Origin: Ixodes scapularis
Lineage: Eukaryota; Arthropoda; Arachnida; Ixodida; Ixodidae
NCBI RefSeq assembly: GCF_016920785.2
Contig: NW_024609835.1
Location: forward strand, 170,930,995 to 170,994,994
Reading direction: 5' to 3'
Length of the DNA stretch: 64,000 bases
Positions 28,830 to 39,716 of the stretch are shown here, in pieces. Each line of letters begins with the position of its first letter. Position 1 is the first letter of the stretch. The position numbers were made by a program, and so were the translations under genes. The notes below the pieces were generated by a model. It had not been told where the DNA came from, did no database searches, and saw nothing but the letters and a program-made list of their open reading frames with translations.

Positions 28830-30261
28830 ATGGAGTTTCGGGGTACCCGCATGCCCGTGCAGCGCTCCCCTCCGAGTTCCCGCAGTGCAAGTCCGGACCC
28901 AGCCTCCCGAGGACCGAGCGAAGACCAGATCGAGACCCGATCCAGTCGCCGCACCCAAGGTCTACCCCCGGAACACGGACTTCTGCCACCCCGGACCAGG
29001 CAGCCAACGAGGCCGACGATGGCCAACCAGTCGCAAGCCCCCGCCGCTTCTACCGTCATCTACATGCCCGTCGCACCGCGGACGGCTGCCCCCTTCCACG
29101 GTGAACTCTACGAAGACGTAGAAGACTGGCTCCTGCAGTACGACCGAGTGGCCCGCCACAACGGATGGACTGATGAGCAGCGCCTCCAGAACATCTACTT
29201 CTCACTGGAAGGAACGGCAAGGCAGTGGTATGAAAATCACGAAGTCGCCTTGACCACGTGGGAAGTTTGTAAGAACGAATTGAAGAAAACATTTGTCAGT
29301 CAACACCGACGTGAGCGCGCCGAAGACCTGCTTCAAGGAAGAAACCAGGGACCCAAGGAAAGCGTGACATCTTTCACTGAAGACGTCCTCCGCCTGTTCG
29401 CCCGCGCCGACCCGCAGGCCACAGATGAAAAGAAGCTGCGGGTACTCATGCGAGGTGTCAGGGATGACATTTTCGGCGGCCTTGTCCGTAACCCTCCGTC
29501 GACGGTGGAAAGCTTCATCTCGGAGGCAATCAACCTTGAAAGGGCGCTCCTCGCAAGGGCGAGCCATTACTTGCGGTATAATGGCGTCACCGTGATTTCA
29601 CCATCTACCTGCAGCATCAGTTCCGGCAACTCTGACTCCACTGCGATCCGTGAGATAATCAGAGGCATTGTCCGCGAAGAGCTTAGGAAGTTGGTGCCGG
29701 GCAGCAGAACGACCAGCTGCGCTCTCACTCACCGAGCTCGTTAAAGAAGAAGTGCAGCGTGCCATTCAACCGGAGTCTCCTGTAGACATCGCTGAACCAG
29801 AAGAACCGGTGGTAACCTACGCTTCAGTAGCGCGACGACCACCACCGGCTGCTCACCAATACACGCCGCCACCTCGACGAGACGCCCCAACGCCACACTA
29901 CCTCCGACGACAAGAAGAGCGGGTCCCGTACGTCCGTCCGGAACAGCCCGCACCCAGAAAAACAGACGTGTGGAGGACGCCCGATCGACGCCCCCTGTGC
30001 TTCCACTGCGGGGAAGCAGACCACACTTACCGCCGATGCCCGTACCGACGACTCGGGTTGCGCGGGTTCCACCCGAACGACCCGCGGCCACGTTATGGTG
30101 AACGCCCTCGGGAAACCGACGAGTACCTGCGACGACCTCAGTCCCCTGAGCCAGCGTCCCGCCGAGAGTTCCGGTCACCGTCGCCACGACGTCCAGCCTC
30201 GCCGATGCACCGACCCCGACGTGAAAGCCTGTCGCCCCTCGCTCCACGCCGGGGAAACTAG
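28830..30261 (+). pseudogene. Gag of LTR1 with one internal frameshift
   Basis: The first ATG is at 28830, only 6 nt past the LTR; a later in-frame ATG (MANQSQ) could be the real start. Residues ~70-270 are a capsid-like helical domain (FHGELYEDVEDWLLQYDR; ARQWYENHE), the retrotransposon Gag fold that packages RNA. The frame shifts near 29700, and the rest is in the other frame: a basic Pro/Arg-rich region and one CCHC zinc knuckle at 29998-30039 (CFHC..HTYRRC). The stop TAG at 30259-30261 directly follows a GGGAAAC heptamer that would allow entry into pol. Confidence 0.85.
30252..30258 (+). promoter_or_regulatory. Probable -1 ribosomal frameshift site GGGAAAC
   Basis: The heptamer fits X XXY YYZ in the gag frame (G GGA AAC), one codon before the gag stop. 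A -1 slip continues in the pol frame (CTA GGC GCG). About 6 nt downstream, CGGCA (30265-30269) can pair with TGCCG (30287-30291) as a small stem. The same heptamer is a documented lentiviral frameshift site (maedi-visna). Confidence 0.7.
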
Positions 30262-33200
30262 GCGCGGCAACCCCTGGAGGTGGAGCTGCCGAAGACGACC
30301 GACGTAAAGAGCCTCCAAGAACACCGGAGCGCTCCCACTCTCTCGACGCTACGCATCACAACGACGTCCCTGCATCGGTGTTCAACAACCTACACATCAT
30401 TATCGACGGCCACGACGCATCGGCACTCGTGGACACCGGAACAGACTACTCAGTCTTGAGTGGGAGGCTCTCTCGCCACCTGCGAAAAGTGACAACGCCG
30501 TGGGAAGGCCCTCAAATACGAACCGCCGGTGGGCACCTCATCACACCAGTCGGGCGATGCACTGCTCGCGTCGAGATCCACGGTGAGACGTGCCCTGTGA
30601 AGTTCGTCGTTCTGCAAGACTGTTCCAGGGACGTTATCCTCGGAATGGACTTCCTCTGCGAGTATGGCGCCGTCATCGACCTCGGAGCAAACCGGTTAAC
30701 GCTACAGAAACTTGTTTCACCACCGGAGGAACCCATAGCGACGTCGTCTGCGGTCCGAGTCCTCGCAAGCCACGTGAACTTACCGCCGCGGTCGAGTGTT
30801 TTCGCACCCGTCGGGATCACCGAAGCTTTCTGCGGCGAAGTTCTGCTCGAAGGAAGCCTCCAGTTGCTTCTTGGAAGAGGAATAGGCGTCGCAAGAGGAG
30901 TTGCTGAACTTCAGGATGGCCGCACTGTGGTCCTCGTGACGAACTTCCGAAATGAAGCGCAACACCTCACAAAAGGTACAGCCGTGGGCCAGGTCGAGGA
31001 ACTCCGAAACTCCGCCGCTATCGCCGCCATTACTGACGAATCCTCGCCACCTGAGCAAGACAGTACGTCGCCAGCGCAGCTCGACATTGACCCTAAGCTT
31101 CTGGGCCTGAAACGACGACAGCTCAGTGACCTCCTCACCGAATACCGCGACTGCTTTGCCACGTCGTCAAAGGTGCGCCAAACCACCGTTGCGAAGCACC
31201 GCATCGTTACCGAGGACGACGCGCGGCCTGTGCATCGGTCACCGTACAGAGTCTCCGCTAAAGAAAGGGAAGTGATCCAGGAGCAAGTTCAAGAGATGCT
31301 GAACGACGACATAATCCAACCTTCAAGCAGTCCCTGGGCCTCTCCAGTCGTACTGGTTAAGAAGAAGGACGGAACACTTAGGTTCTGCGTGGACTACCGG
31401 CAACTGAACGCGGTGACGAAGAAAGACGTCTATCCACTCCCCCGCATCGACGACACGTTAGACCGGCTGCGCCACTCCCGATACTTTTCATCGATGAACC
31501 TGAAGAGCGGCTACTGGCAGATCGAAGTCGACGAACGGGACCGAGAGAAGACAGCTTTCGTCACGCCGGATGGGCTGTACGAGTTCAAGGTGATGCCCTT
31601 CGGACTATGCACGGCGCCAGCAACTTTCCAGCGTGTCATGGACACCGTACTGGCAGGACTGAAGTGGCAGAGCTGTCTCGTCTACCTCGACGACGTCGTA
31701 GTGTTTTCCAGCGACTTCGACGAGCACTTGCGACGACTCCGAGCAGTTCTCCAAGCCATATGAACCGCCGGACTCACCCTGAAGCCGTCAAAGTGTCGGT
31801 TCGCCTATGACGAGCTGAAGTTCCTAGGTCACGTGGTCAGTAACGAATGCGTTCGCCCCGACCCAGAGAAGACTCGCGCCGTCGCAGCATTTCCAGCGCC
31901 GACGGACAAGAAGGCCGTGCGAAGGTTCCTTGGGCTATGTGCCTACTATCGGCGCTTCGTTCGAGATTTCGCAAGGATTTCCGCACCGCTCACAAGCCTC
32001 ACGAAGGACGCCGAGAAGTTCGAATGTGCCGAGGAGCAGCAGCAGGCATTTGACGAGCTGAAGCGACGACTGCAGGCGCCTCCTGTTCTTGGACATTTCG
32101 ACCAGGATGCGGAAACCGAGATTCACACGGACGCAAGTAACGCAGGACTTGGCGCGGTACTGGTTCAAGTACAAGAGGGCACCGAGCGAGTCATCGCCTA
32201 CGCAAGTCGGACATTGTCCAAGGCGGAGCGAAATTACTCCAGGACTGAAAAAGAATGCCTTGCGGTCGTCTGGGCGATCACGAAGTTTCGTCCGTACTTA
32301 TACGGAAGCCCGTTCCGCGTAGTCACGGACCACCATACGCTCTGCTGGCTTGCGAACATCAAGGACCCGTCAGGACGCCTTGCGCGATGGAGTCTCCGAC
32401 TACAAGAGTTCAACATGACCGTAGTCTACAAGTCGGGCCGCAAGCACAGCGACGCCGACTGCCTGTCCAGAGCTCCCGTCGAAACACCTTCCGACAGCAG
32501 CGACGACGATGACGACGAGTGTTTCCTGGGCGCAGTGAACAGCGACGACATGGCCCGACGTCAGCGAGACGATCCTGAGCTGCGTGCACTAATAGAGCAC
32601 CTGGAAGGGCGTGGGAGTGCCATACCACGCGTTTTTTCACGAGCCCTGCCGACCTTCGCCATTAGACAAGGAGTTCTCTATAAAGAGAACTTCGGCAACA
32701 ACAACTCCACGTGGCTGCTGGTAATCCCGACCGACCTTCGAGAGGAGATCTTCCAAGCCTGCCACGACGACCCGAGGTCCGGACACCTTGGTTACAGCCG
32801 GACACTGACCCGTATTCGTGAAAAGTATTACTGGCCCAAGCTCCCCAAAACCGTCCACCTATACACACGATCATGCCATGAATGCCAGCGACGAAAGAAA
32901 CCTCCAACGAGGCCGGCCGGACTCTCAGTCAATTCCTCCGCCAACGGCACCTTTCCAGCGGATCGGAATGGATCTACTTGGCCCTTTTTCGCCGTCGACG
33001 TCAGGAAATCGCTGGATCATCGTCGCCACAGATTATCTCACTCGGTACGCCGAAACAAAAGCCCTTCCTTTCGGAACTGCTGTGGAAGTGGCCAAGTTTT
33101 TCATTGAATCCATTGTCCTCCGGCACGGCGCTCCCGAAGTCCTGATCTCAGGCCGTGAATCCTCGTTCATGGCCCAGCTGACACAAGAAGTCCGTCGTCT

Positions 33201-33814
33201 CAGCCACACCAGCCATCGTCGCACCACGGCGTACCACCCTCAGACAAACGGGCTGACGGAAAGACTCAACAAGACCATCGCCGACATGATTTCCATGTAC
33301 GTCGACGTGGAGCACAAGACATGGGACGAGGTGTTGCCGTATGTCACCTTTGCCTACAACACGGCCGTACAAGAAACCACCGGAGTGACACCCTTTCAAC
33401 TGGTGCATGGGCGCAAGGTAACGACAATGCTGGACGGTATGTTACCCCACGAACCGGCTGTCGACGCAAGCGACGACGCCCGCCCAGGTGGTGGCCCAAA
33501 GGGCAGAAGAAGTCCGTCAGCTCGCCAGACTCCGGATTCAAGCCCAACAACGCATCGACACTGGCCGCTACAACCTTCGTCGTCGGGACGTCCACTTCCA
33601 GCCCGGAGACAGGGTGTGGGTGTGGACACCGGTTCGCCGCCGCGGTCTCAGCAAGAAACTCCTGAAACGTTACTTTGGACCTTACAAAGTGCTTCGTCGA
33701 CTCGGGGACCTGAACTACGAGGTGATGCCCGACGGAACAAGAACATCATCACGCCGCCCACCACGACCGGAAGTCGTCCGCGTCGTGCGACTGAAGCCGT
33801 ACTACGCTAGATAG
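30258..33814 (+). pseudogene. Pol of LTR1: protease, RT, RNase H, integrase; broken
   Basis: Entered by -1 shift from gag. Protease: LVDTGTDYSVLSG with DTG at 30432. RT: PSSSPWASPVVLVKKKDG, FCVDYRQLN and YLDD at 31683-31694. An in-frame TGA at 31761 replaces the Arg codon expected in AIRTAGLTL-type sequences (CGA to TGA). RNase H follows with HTDASNAGLG and TDHHTLCWL. The integrase has an H2C2 zinc domain near 32760-32890. Frame changes occur near 32925 and 33485. In the integrase core the second catalytic Asp is lost (ISGRES for the usual ISDRG, Gly codon at 33151); the Glu in GLTERLN remains. The C-terminal GPY/F-type module (FGPYKVLRRL) ends at 33814. Confidence 0.9.
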
Positions 33815-33906
33815 GACTGTGGACCTTATATGTTCCAAAGGACTCTTTAGTTTGCCGTTATTTTTATTTGTTTTGCTCTTGGGTTGCATCGGGTCGATGC
33901 ACTTTT

Positions 33907-33920
33907 AAAGGGGGGAGTAA
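33907..33920 (+). other. Polypurine tract of LTR1
   Basis: AAAGGGGGGAG ends three bases before the 3' LTR start at 33921. It primes plus-strand DNA synthesis in LTR elements. Confidence 0.75.
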
Positions 33921-34172
33921 TGCTGCGCGCGCAGCTGGCAGCGCGCGCGTGGCCTAACGATTATCGCGCTTGCCTCCCACGCGAAAGGCTAGGGTTCGAA
34001 TCCTGGGAGTGACGTGTGTTTTGTTTGTTCCTGCTATTTATTGTTCTGGAGAATTCGAGAATCATGTTGCTTGTTCCAGGCCCGAATGCTCTACGCGTCG
34101 AAGTTTCTACGCCGATTATTCCAGAAGACCACTCATGTACATAAGGGGCTCCGCGTGTCGAGCCACAGTCAG
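33921..34172 (+). repeat. 3' LTR of LTR1, first part
   Basis: Aligns with 28400-28671 of the 5' LTR, minus one 16-bp unit. Ends with the 14-bp target site CGAGCCACAGTCAG (34159-34172) where the I-like element entered. Confidence 0.92.
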
Positions 34173-34364
34173 GCTGCGTGTCGTCTCTCCTCGGGCAGCT
34201 GCGTCCGCTGTCGTCTCGAAGCACGCTGTGTTGTTCCTGCTGTCACATCTAACGCCGAAAACCTCGCCGGTACGAGCGTCGAACTTCAACCTTTTTTTTC
34301 TGGGGCCTTCTGGGAGACGCCGAACATCGCCCGGTCTACCGCAAGCAAGCGCCGCGGGGGGCTC

Positions 34365-35816
34365 ATGCAGAGCCAACCTCAGCCCCTTGCCGACGACGGA
34401 ATGTCTGCTGGCCAACCTTCATCCCAAGTTGACAGGCCCACCTACCACCTGGAGCCGGAGCACGTGCCGTCGGGGACTCATCCGTCTCCCCGACAAGCTC
34501 ATGAGGTAGCCGAATCTTCGGAGGACGACTCTACCTTCAAGGAAGGCATCTCCGATATGGACGACTCTGAAGGGTCCCAAGACTGGACCGAATCGCGAGG
34601 CAAAAAGCGGCGGCGGAAAAGTGGCGGCTCGGGCACGTCCGGGACTACTAGCCACAGGCTACTTGAAGAGGGGTTCACCGTCTTGTTCGCCCCCACCAAC
34701 TCCGACTCGGTTGCGTCGCTCAGTCCATCCAAGCTTACAGAATACGTCGAATGTGCTGCGCCAGGTGCCGTCAAAGAAGTCCGCGTCAACAAGGCAAGGA
34801 ACTTAATCGCGGTCGAAGCACGGACACCCAAGCTCAAGGGAGTACTCCTGGACCTCAAGGTACTCTGCACCACTCCTGTCCGAGCATTCCTCCCCAGTCC
34901 CCCGAACACCTGCATCGGGCTTATCAGGGACGTGGAACTCGGCCTTTCCGACGCTGACATCCGGAACCAGATACGGGCTCCAGTCAAGATCTGGGACGTG
35001 CGGCGACTTGGGGAGAAGTCTAAACTCGTGAAGATTGTCTTCCTCGGGAAGACGCGGCCCGACTCCCTCCTCTACGGACTAGTTCGAACTCCGGTCCTGC
35101 CTTTCAAGGTAAAAGCCCTGCAGTGTCGGCGGTGCCTCCGTTACGGCCATATATCCGCGGTCTGCAATCGTCCCCTGGCATGCGCACGATGCGGCGCCTC
35201 ACACGACGGCGGGTGCGAATCACCCGAACCAAAGTGCATCAACTGTCGTCAGAGCCATGAGGCCACGTCCTCGTCCTGCCCAACCCGACGTCGAGAGGTC
35301 GCCATCTCGCGTTACCGCTCAGAAAACAACGCAACGTTCCGGGATGCTCGCGAAGCACTCCGGAACTCCTCGTCAGCCAAGTCAGACAAGAATTCACGCA
35401 GTGAGCAGGGTAGCACCCCCTCAGACAAGAATGTACCCCAAGACGCGCGTCCTTCCCCGACCGACACTCATGCACCGGCGGTTTCATCCCCTACCTGCCA
35501 AGAAACCGATGCCACTCCCGGCACCAGCCTCTCAGCCTCCAGCACCACGGTAAAACAGACCTGGGCAGAAACTGTCGAAAGCTCGAAACCATCCAAAGGC
35601 CGCGACACCCAAGCTTCTCGACAAGGCGCACCTGTGCCGCCATCTTCAGGCCACACCGAAGCCGCCGCCCCCTTCTCGCCGCATCCCTTCAAGTCCATTG
35701 TAACCATGATCTTTGGCGCCGTGCGTGACCTAATCCACATCCTGCCAACATCCTCGTTCCGTAAGTTCCTGGAAGCCGTCCTAGCGCTCGAGGGCATCAT
35801 AAGGGCGCTGCTCTGA
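34365..35816 (+). CDS. ORF1: Gag-like RNA-binding protein with CCHC knuckles
   Basis: 483 residues from ATG 34365, the first good ATG inside the element. The frame happens to stay open upstream into the LTR from a GTG at 34014, which I regard as chance. The N-terminal ~90 residues are acidic and Ser-rich, followed by a basic KKRRRK patch. A central domain precedes three zinc knuckles from about residue 254 (CRRCLRYGHISAVC, CARCGASHDGGC, CINCRQSH..C). The C-terminal part is low-complexity, ending with a hydrophobic segment. ORF1 proteins of I-type elements form RNPs with element RNA. No stop or frameshift. Confidence 0.88.
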   Translation: MQSQPQPLADDGMSAGQPSSQVDRPTYHLEPEHVPSGTHPSPRQAHEVAESSEDDSTFKEGISDMDDSEGSQDWTESRGKKRRRKSGGSGTSGTTSHRLLEEGFTVLFAPTNSDSVASLSPSKLTEYVECAAPGAVKEVRVNKARNLIAVEARTPKLKGVLLDLKVLCTTPVRAFLPSPPNTCIGLIRDVELGLSDADIRNQIRAPVKIWDVRRLGEKSKLVKIVFLGKTRPDSLLYGLVRTPVLPFKVKALQCRRCLRYGHISAVCNRPLACARCGASHDGGCESPEPKCINCRQSHEATSSSCPTRRREVAISRYRSENNATFRDAREALRNSSSAKSDKNSRSEQGSTPSDKNVPQDARPSPTDTHAPAVSSPTCQETDATPGTSLSASSTTVKQTWAETVESSKPSKGRDTQASRQGAPVPPSSGHTEAAAPFSPHPFKSIVTMIFGAVRDLIHILPTSSFRKFLEAVLALEGIIRALL

Positions 35817-35850
35817 AGCTCGACTGACAGCGGTACCCTTAGCCCCGCTG

Positions 35851-38800
35851 ATGCCTCCCTCAGTGCATCAGTCCCCTGCTAGAGGGCGACGACAGACCCC
35901 TGTGGCTCTACAGTGGAACTGTGCTGGTCTGCTGACCAGACTGGCAGAGTGGTCTCTCTACCTTCAACAATGGAAGATACCCATTTTAGCTCTTTGCGAA
36001 GCTGGTCTCCCAGGAAATCGCAGCATCCCTGGGTATTTTGCTTACAAAAACCCGTCCATACCAAGCTTTCCAAACGGCAGCGCTGCAATTTATATCCAAA
36101 AAGCTATCCCTCACCATGTCGTGGATGTCTCTGACCTCTGCACTGTTAACCGGGACCTCGTTGCGGTGCGTGCTGAGATCGCCGGGCGGCGCCTCACTAT
36201 TATCTCAATTTATGTCCGCCCAGGAGGGGGCGCTGTTGAGGTCGCCGGCTTGATGGATTCCCTGCGCACCAGGATCACCGATCCGGTTGTGATCTGTGGG
36301 GACTGGAACGCTCATCATGCTCTATGGGGTGACACCAGAGAAGATGCAAGGGGCAGGATGCTGGCAGAACAGTTTGGAGAACATAACCTTGTTGTGGCCA
36401 ACGACGGCTCCCCGACATTTTTCCGGCCACCCTGCACTTTCAGTGCCATCGACGTCACAGCCCATTCACCGGAGATCCCACTGTCTTGGAGGGTTGCAGC
36501 CGACACCATGGGCAGTGATCACTTACCAGTCTTCATCGACATCATAGGCCTACAACGTCCTGGGGTCCACGAGATCTCCGTCATTCACTGGGACCGGTTC
36601 CGAGACAACCTAGGGCGATCTACACGACCCCTCCTGGAGGCCATCAGCGACGCGGCGAAAGAAGCCACAATCAAGGCATCCGTACATACATCCTTCCCTG
36701 CACCCGACCTGACCCTTCTAAACCTGTGTGCAGCGAGACGGAGGGCCCAGAGACTTCTGCAACGTAAGGGTGGCGTGACCTTTAAGACCCTCTTTAACAG
36801 GATTGACGCTGCCCTACGACGCCATGCCAAAAAATGCTTCAAGCGGCAGTGGGATTTGATCTGCTCTTCGGTGGATGCAACCACACCAGCCCGGCGTATC
36901 TGGAGGCTTATGGACAGTCTCTCCGGGAAAAGAATGTACAGCCTCCCATTCGCTTCTCTGGCCCTATGCACGGGAAAGCTACAAGCGGCCCTGGCCGAAG
37001 ACTTTGCTACTCTCTATGCCGCGGCAGTTTCCCAGCCAAAGCCGCGCTGCCATGCGGATAAAGCACCTTTCTGCATGGATGCCCCTTTTACGGAATCCGA
37101 ACTGAGATCCGCACTGAGAGCCTCCAAGAGACGAGGGGCACCGGGACTAGACGGGGTCACGACGCAAATGTTACAGAACTTGCCAGATTCACGTATACAG
37201 GAACTTCTTTCGTCGTTCAATGATATCTGGGCCTCATCAGAATCTCCAGCGGTTTGGCGACTGGCATGGGTGGTCCCTGTACTCAAGAGTGGCAAACCAG
37301 CAGGAGACTTATCGTCCTACCGGCCGGTGTCCCTCACCTCATGCGTTGCCAAGCTCTTCAAGCGGCTGGTACACGCCCGCTTGATCTGGTGGCTGGAGGA
37401 ACACAACCTACTCCCGTCAAATATAACTGGGTTCAGGTCCCGTCTTCCCGCACAAGACAGTATCCTGGACATTGTCAGTGCAGTGCAGCATGCAGCAGCT
37501 AGCCGTAAGTCTACCGTGGCGGCATTCTTCGATATTCAGGCTGCATTCGACAATGTGGAACCGGCATCAGTCCTGGCCCAACTAACCTCTTGGGGTATCA
37601 CGGGAAGAGTTCAGGGCTTCCTCGAGGGTTTTCTTTCGAACAGATCAATCCAAGTCAAACTGAGCAACACACTCAGCCAGTCAAGACCGGTGCAACGCGG
37701 TCTACCCCAGGGCAGCGTCCTGTCGCCTCTACTCTTTAACATCGCCATTGCGGGCCTCCCAGCCGCTCTTCCCAACTCAAGGATCCCGATTGGCATTTCT
37801 ATGTACGTGGACGACTTATGCATCTGGGTCTCTGGCTTCCGACACCCAACCTTGAGGGCCATAATGCAATCCGCCATAAACAAGATCCAGGCCTTCCTCG
37901 AGAACCAAGGTCTTTCAATCTTCGGTCACAAGGCAGCAGCCATGGTCTTCCCAGGAAGGAACCGCAGGTTGCGGGAGGTCAAGCTCCAACTGGACTCGCA
38001 GCCCCTGCGCCTTGTATCAAAGCACCGCTTTCTCGGCATTACTCTTCAGAACCGCTGCAAGTGGCACGACCAGATAAAGGCCGTCACGGCTTCCACCATC
38101 TCTTCCCGGAATGCTGTGCGCCGGGTCGGAGGGCAGAACTGGGGCAACTCTCCCCGATCCATCCTGACCCTTCATTCTTCTTTGGTGGTGAGCCGACTCA
38201 TGTATAGCTTACCATACATGGACCTCCTCCCCAGTCAGGCCGACAAACTCGAACGGCTACACCGTGCGGGCCTGCGAACATCGCTAGGCGTTCCCAGAAG
38301 CGCCAAAAACGAGAGGGTGTATGAGGAGGCCCGGTCGCTTCCTTTGCACCTCCAAGCCTCCCAACGCCTTTTGCTGCAAGTCATTCGTCTAGGGGAGACT
38401 CATCCTGGCCAGTCCCTGATCAAGAGGTTCAGGACCCGAACTCAATCCAAACTCAGCCTCGCCACCAAGACCCTTGCCGCACTTGGATGGGAACCCCCCC
38501 AGATAATCAACCCGCACGGCAGGACACCCCCTTGGGAGGCAGGCCTGCAGTTAGCTGAACTCCTACCCGGCGTCCGCAAGAAGGCCAACACGCCTTCTCT
38601 GGTTCTCAAAGCAGCTGCACAAGAACAGCTAGCAGCAAGGTACCCTCGGCATCTACACATATACACGGACGGTTCGGTGGACAGGTCTCGGCAAAGCAGC
38701 ACGGCAGCCTACCACATCCCGGACTTACAAAAAAACTGGAGCGCCCGCACTACTCACATGGTGTCGTCCACGACCGCCGAGCTGCTGGCGATCGCAGAAG

Positions 38801-39477
38801 CCCTGACTGCGACGAAGTCGCTGCCTCCACAACAAATCGTTGTCCTCACGGACTCACGTGGAGGAATTCAGCGCATACGCAAACCTGGTCCATGCCCCAC
38901 TGCCAACGAGGTGAGACGGGTAGTCCGCCAGCTTGAAGAACATGGACACTCCATCTCGCTCCAGTGGGTCCCATCCCATGTGGGTCTCCGCGGAAACGAG
39001 ATTGTGGACCGCATAGCCTTACGTGCCCACGACCTCTCTCCTACACTAAGGGCGCCTCCTAATCCCAAGCGCTACCAGCAAGCCATCCAGGCTTTCTTCT
39101 CGGATATTTCCCCCTGGAGCAGCTCAAAGCGGCCACCTTGCCTGACCCAGGGGTTAAAACGGTCCGACGCGACGCTGCTCTTCCGACTTAGAACAGGGAG
39201 CGCGTACACAGGGAAGCTCCTCCACCGGTTTGGACGCAGAGACACTCCACTCTGTCAGCGGTGTGCGGTCACAGAGGACGAGGTTCACATAGTCTGGGGC
39301 TGCCCTCTTCACGAGGAAGCTCGAAGGACGTTTCTCTCCGCCCTATCCTCACAACACATGCGACCGATGACAGCATCAGACGTAGTTTTCCCTGAAGGTC
39401 CCAGGCATAGAAGACGGATCATACAGTCCCTCCTACTGGGTTTCCTACGAGAGACCGGTCTAGCAGAGCAACTATGA
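35851..39477 (+). CDS. ORF2: endonuclease, reverse transcriptase, RNase H
   Basis: 1208 residues from ATG 35851, no interruption. APE endonuclease: QWNCAGL, LALCEAG, GDWN at 150-153, SDH at 222-224. RT: RRGAPGLDGV, YRPVSLTSC, FFDIQAAFD, GLPQGSVLSPLLFN and YVDD at 652-655. RNase H from about 935: YTDGS (Asp 940), AELLAIAEAL, LTDSRGG and GNEIVD give all four acidic residues. A C-terminal CQRC..DEVHIVWGC zinc motif closes it. The enzyme would nick DNA, copy RNA at the nick and remove the template. Every key residue I looked for is present, so this is the best candidate for an active protein in the window. Confidence 0.93.
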   Translation: MPPSVHQSPARGRRQTPVALQWNCAGLLTRLAEWSLYLQQWKIPILALCEAGLPGNRSIPGYFAYKNPSIPSFPNGSAAIYIQKAIPHHVVDVSDLCTVNRDLVAVRAEIAGRRLTIISIYVRPGGGAVEVAGLMDSLRTRITDPVVICGDWNAHHALWGDTREDARGRMLAEQFGEHNLVVANDGSPTFFRPPCTFSAIDVTAHSPEIPLSWRVAADTMGSDHLPVFIDIIGLQRPGVHEISVIHWDRFRDNLGRSTRPLLEAISDAAKEATIKASVHTSFPAPDLTLLNLCAARRRAQRLLQRKGGVTFKTLFNRIDAALRRHAKKCFKRQWDLICSSVDATTPARRIWRLMDSLSGKRMYSLPFASLALCTGKLQAALAEDFATLYAAAVSQPKPRCHADKAPFCMDAPFTESELRSALRASKRRGAPGLDGVTTQMLQNLPDSRIQELLSSFNDIWASSESPAVWRLAWVVPVLKSGKPAGDLSSYRPVSLTSCVAKLFKRLVHARLIWWLEEHNLLPSNITGFRSRLPAQDSILDIVSAVQHAAASRKSTVAAFFDIQAAFDNVEPASVLAQLTSWGITGRVQGFLEGFLSNRSIQVKLSNTLSQSRPVQRGLPQGSVLSPLLFNIAIAGLPAALPNSRIPIGISMYVDDLCIWVSGFRHPTLRAIMQSAINKIQAFLENQGLSIFGHKAAAMVFPGRNRRLREVKLQLDSQPLRLVSKHRFLGITLQNRCKWHDQIKAVTASTISSRNAVRRVGGQNWGNSPRSILTLHSSLVVSRLMYSLPYMDLLPSQADKLERLHRAGLRTSLGVPRSAKNERVYEEARSLPLHLQASQRLLLQVIRLGETHPGQSLIKRFRTRTQSKLSLATKTLAALGWEPPQIINPHGRTPPWEAGLQLAELLPGVRKKANTPSLVLKAAAQEQLAARYPRHLHIYTDGSVDRSRQSSTAAYHIPDLQKNWSARTTHMVSSTTAELLAIAEALTATKSLPPQQIVVLTDSRGGIQRIRKPGPCPTANEVRRVVRQLEEHGHSISLQWVPSHVGLRGNEIVDRIALRAHDLSPTLRAPPNPKRYQQAIQAFFSDISPWSSSKRPPCLTQGLKRSDATLLFRLRTGSAYTGKLLHRFGRRDTPLCQRCAVTEDEVHIVWGCPLHEEARRTFLSALSSQHMRPMTASDVVFPEGPRHRRRIIQSLLLGFLRETGLAEQL

Positions 39478-39685
39478 CGCCCCTCCTGCTCTTCCGCTAA
39501 GTGCCACTTGCCCAGTTCGGACTCGCTAACTGGCTCACTGAGACATGAATGCTGCTGGTTTATTTTGCCTTCCCCCCCCCTCCCCCCATACTCACCTAAG
39601 TCCCATCTTTTCCCCTCCTCCTATCCCAGGGCGGAACAACGCTTGCACTTTTGGCAAAGCTAACCCTGCCTTCCCCACATCACGA

Positions 39686-39703
39686 CCCCCCCCCCCCCCC
39701 CCC
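39686..39703 (+). repeat. Poly-C tail of the I-like element
   Basis: A run of 18 C, the last shared with the target duplication. The upstream 3' UTR is also C-rich (runs near 39571-39590). No A-rich tail or AATAAA next to it. Confidence 0.85.
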
Positions 39704-39716
39704 GAGCCACAGTCAG

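Larger units (their letters stand above)
34159..39716 (+). mobile_element. Intact I-superfamily-like non-LTR retrotransposon
   Basis: Element 34173-39702 (about 5.53 kb) flanked by perfect 14-bp copies of CGAGCCACAGTCAG (34159-34172, 39703-39716). It has a 192-bp 5' UTR, two unbroken ORFs 34 bp apart, a ~205-bp C-rich 3' UTR and a poly-C tail of 17-18 bases. An RNase H domain in ORF2 and knuckles in ORF1 fit the I superfamily. Same strand as the host LTR element. Confidence 0.92.

Noticed and set aside
28831..28848. TGGAGTTTCGGGG as the primer-binding site of LTR1
   Set aside because: It starts with TGG six bases after the LTR, but I could not match it to a plausible tRNA 3' end, and it overlaps the first gag ATG.
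34014..35816. A 600-codon frame joining LTR sequence to the I-like ORF1
   Set aside because: The upstream part is the Gypsy 3' LTR and begins at GTG; the element itself starts at 34173 and its first good ATG is 34365.
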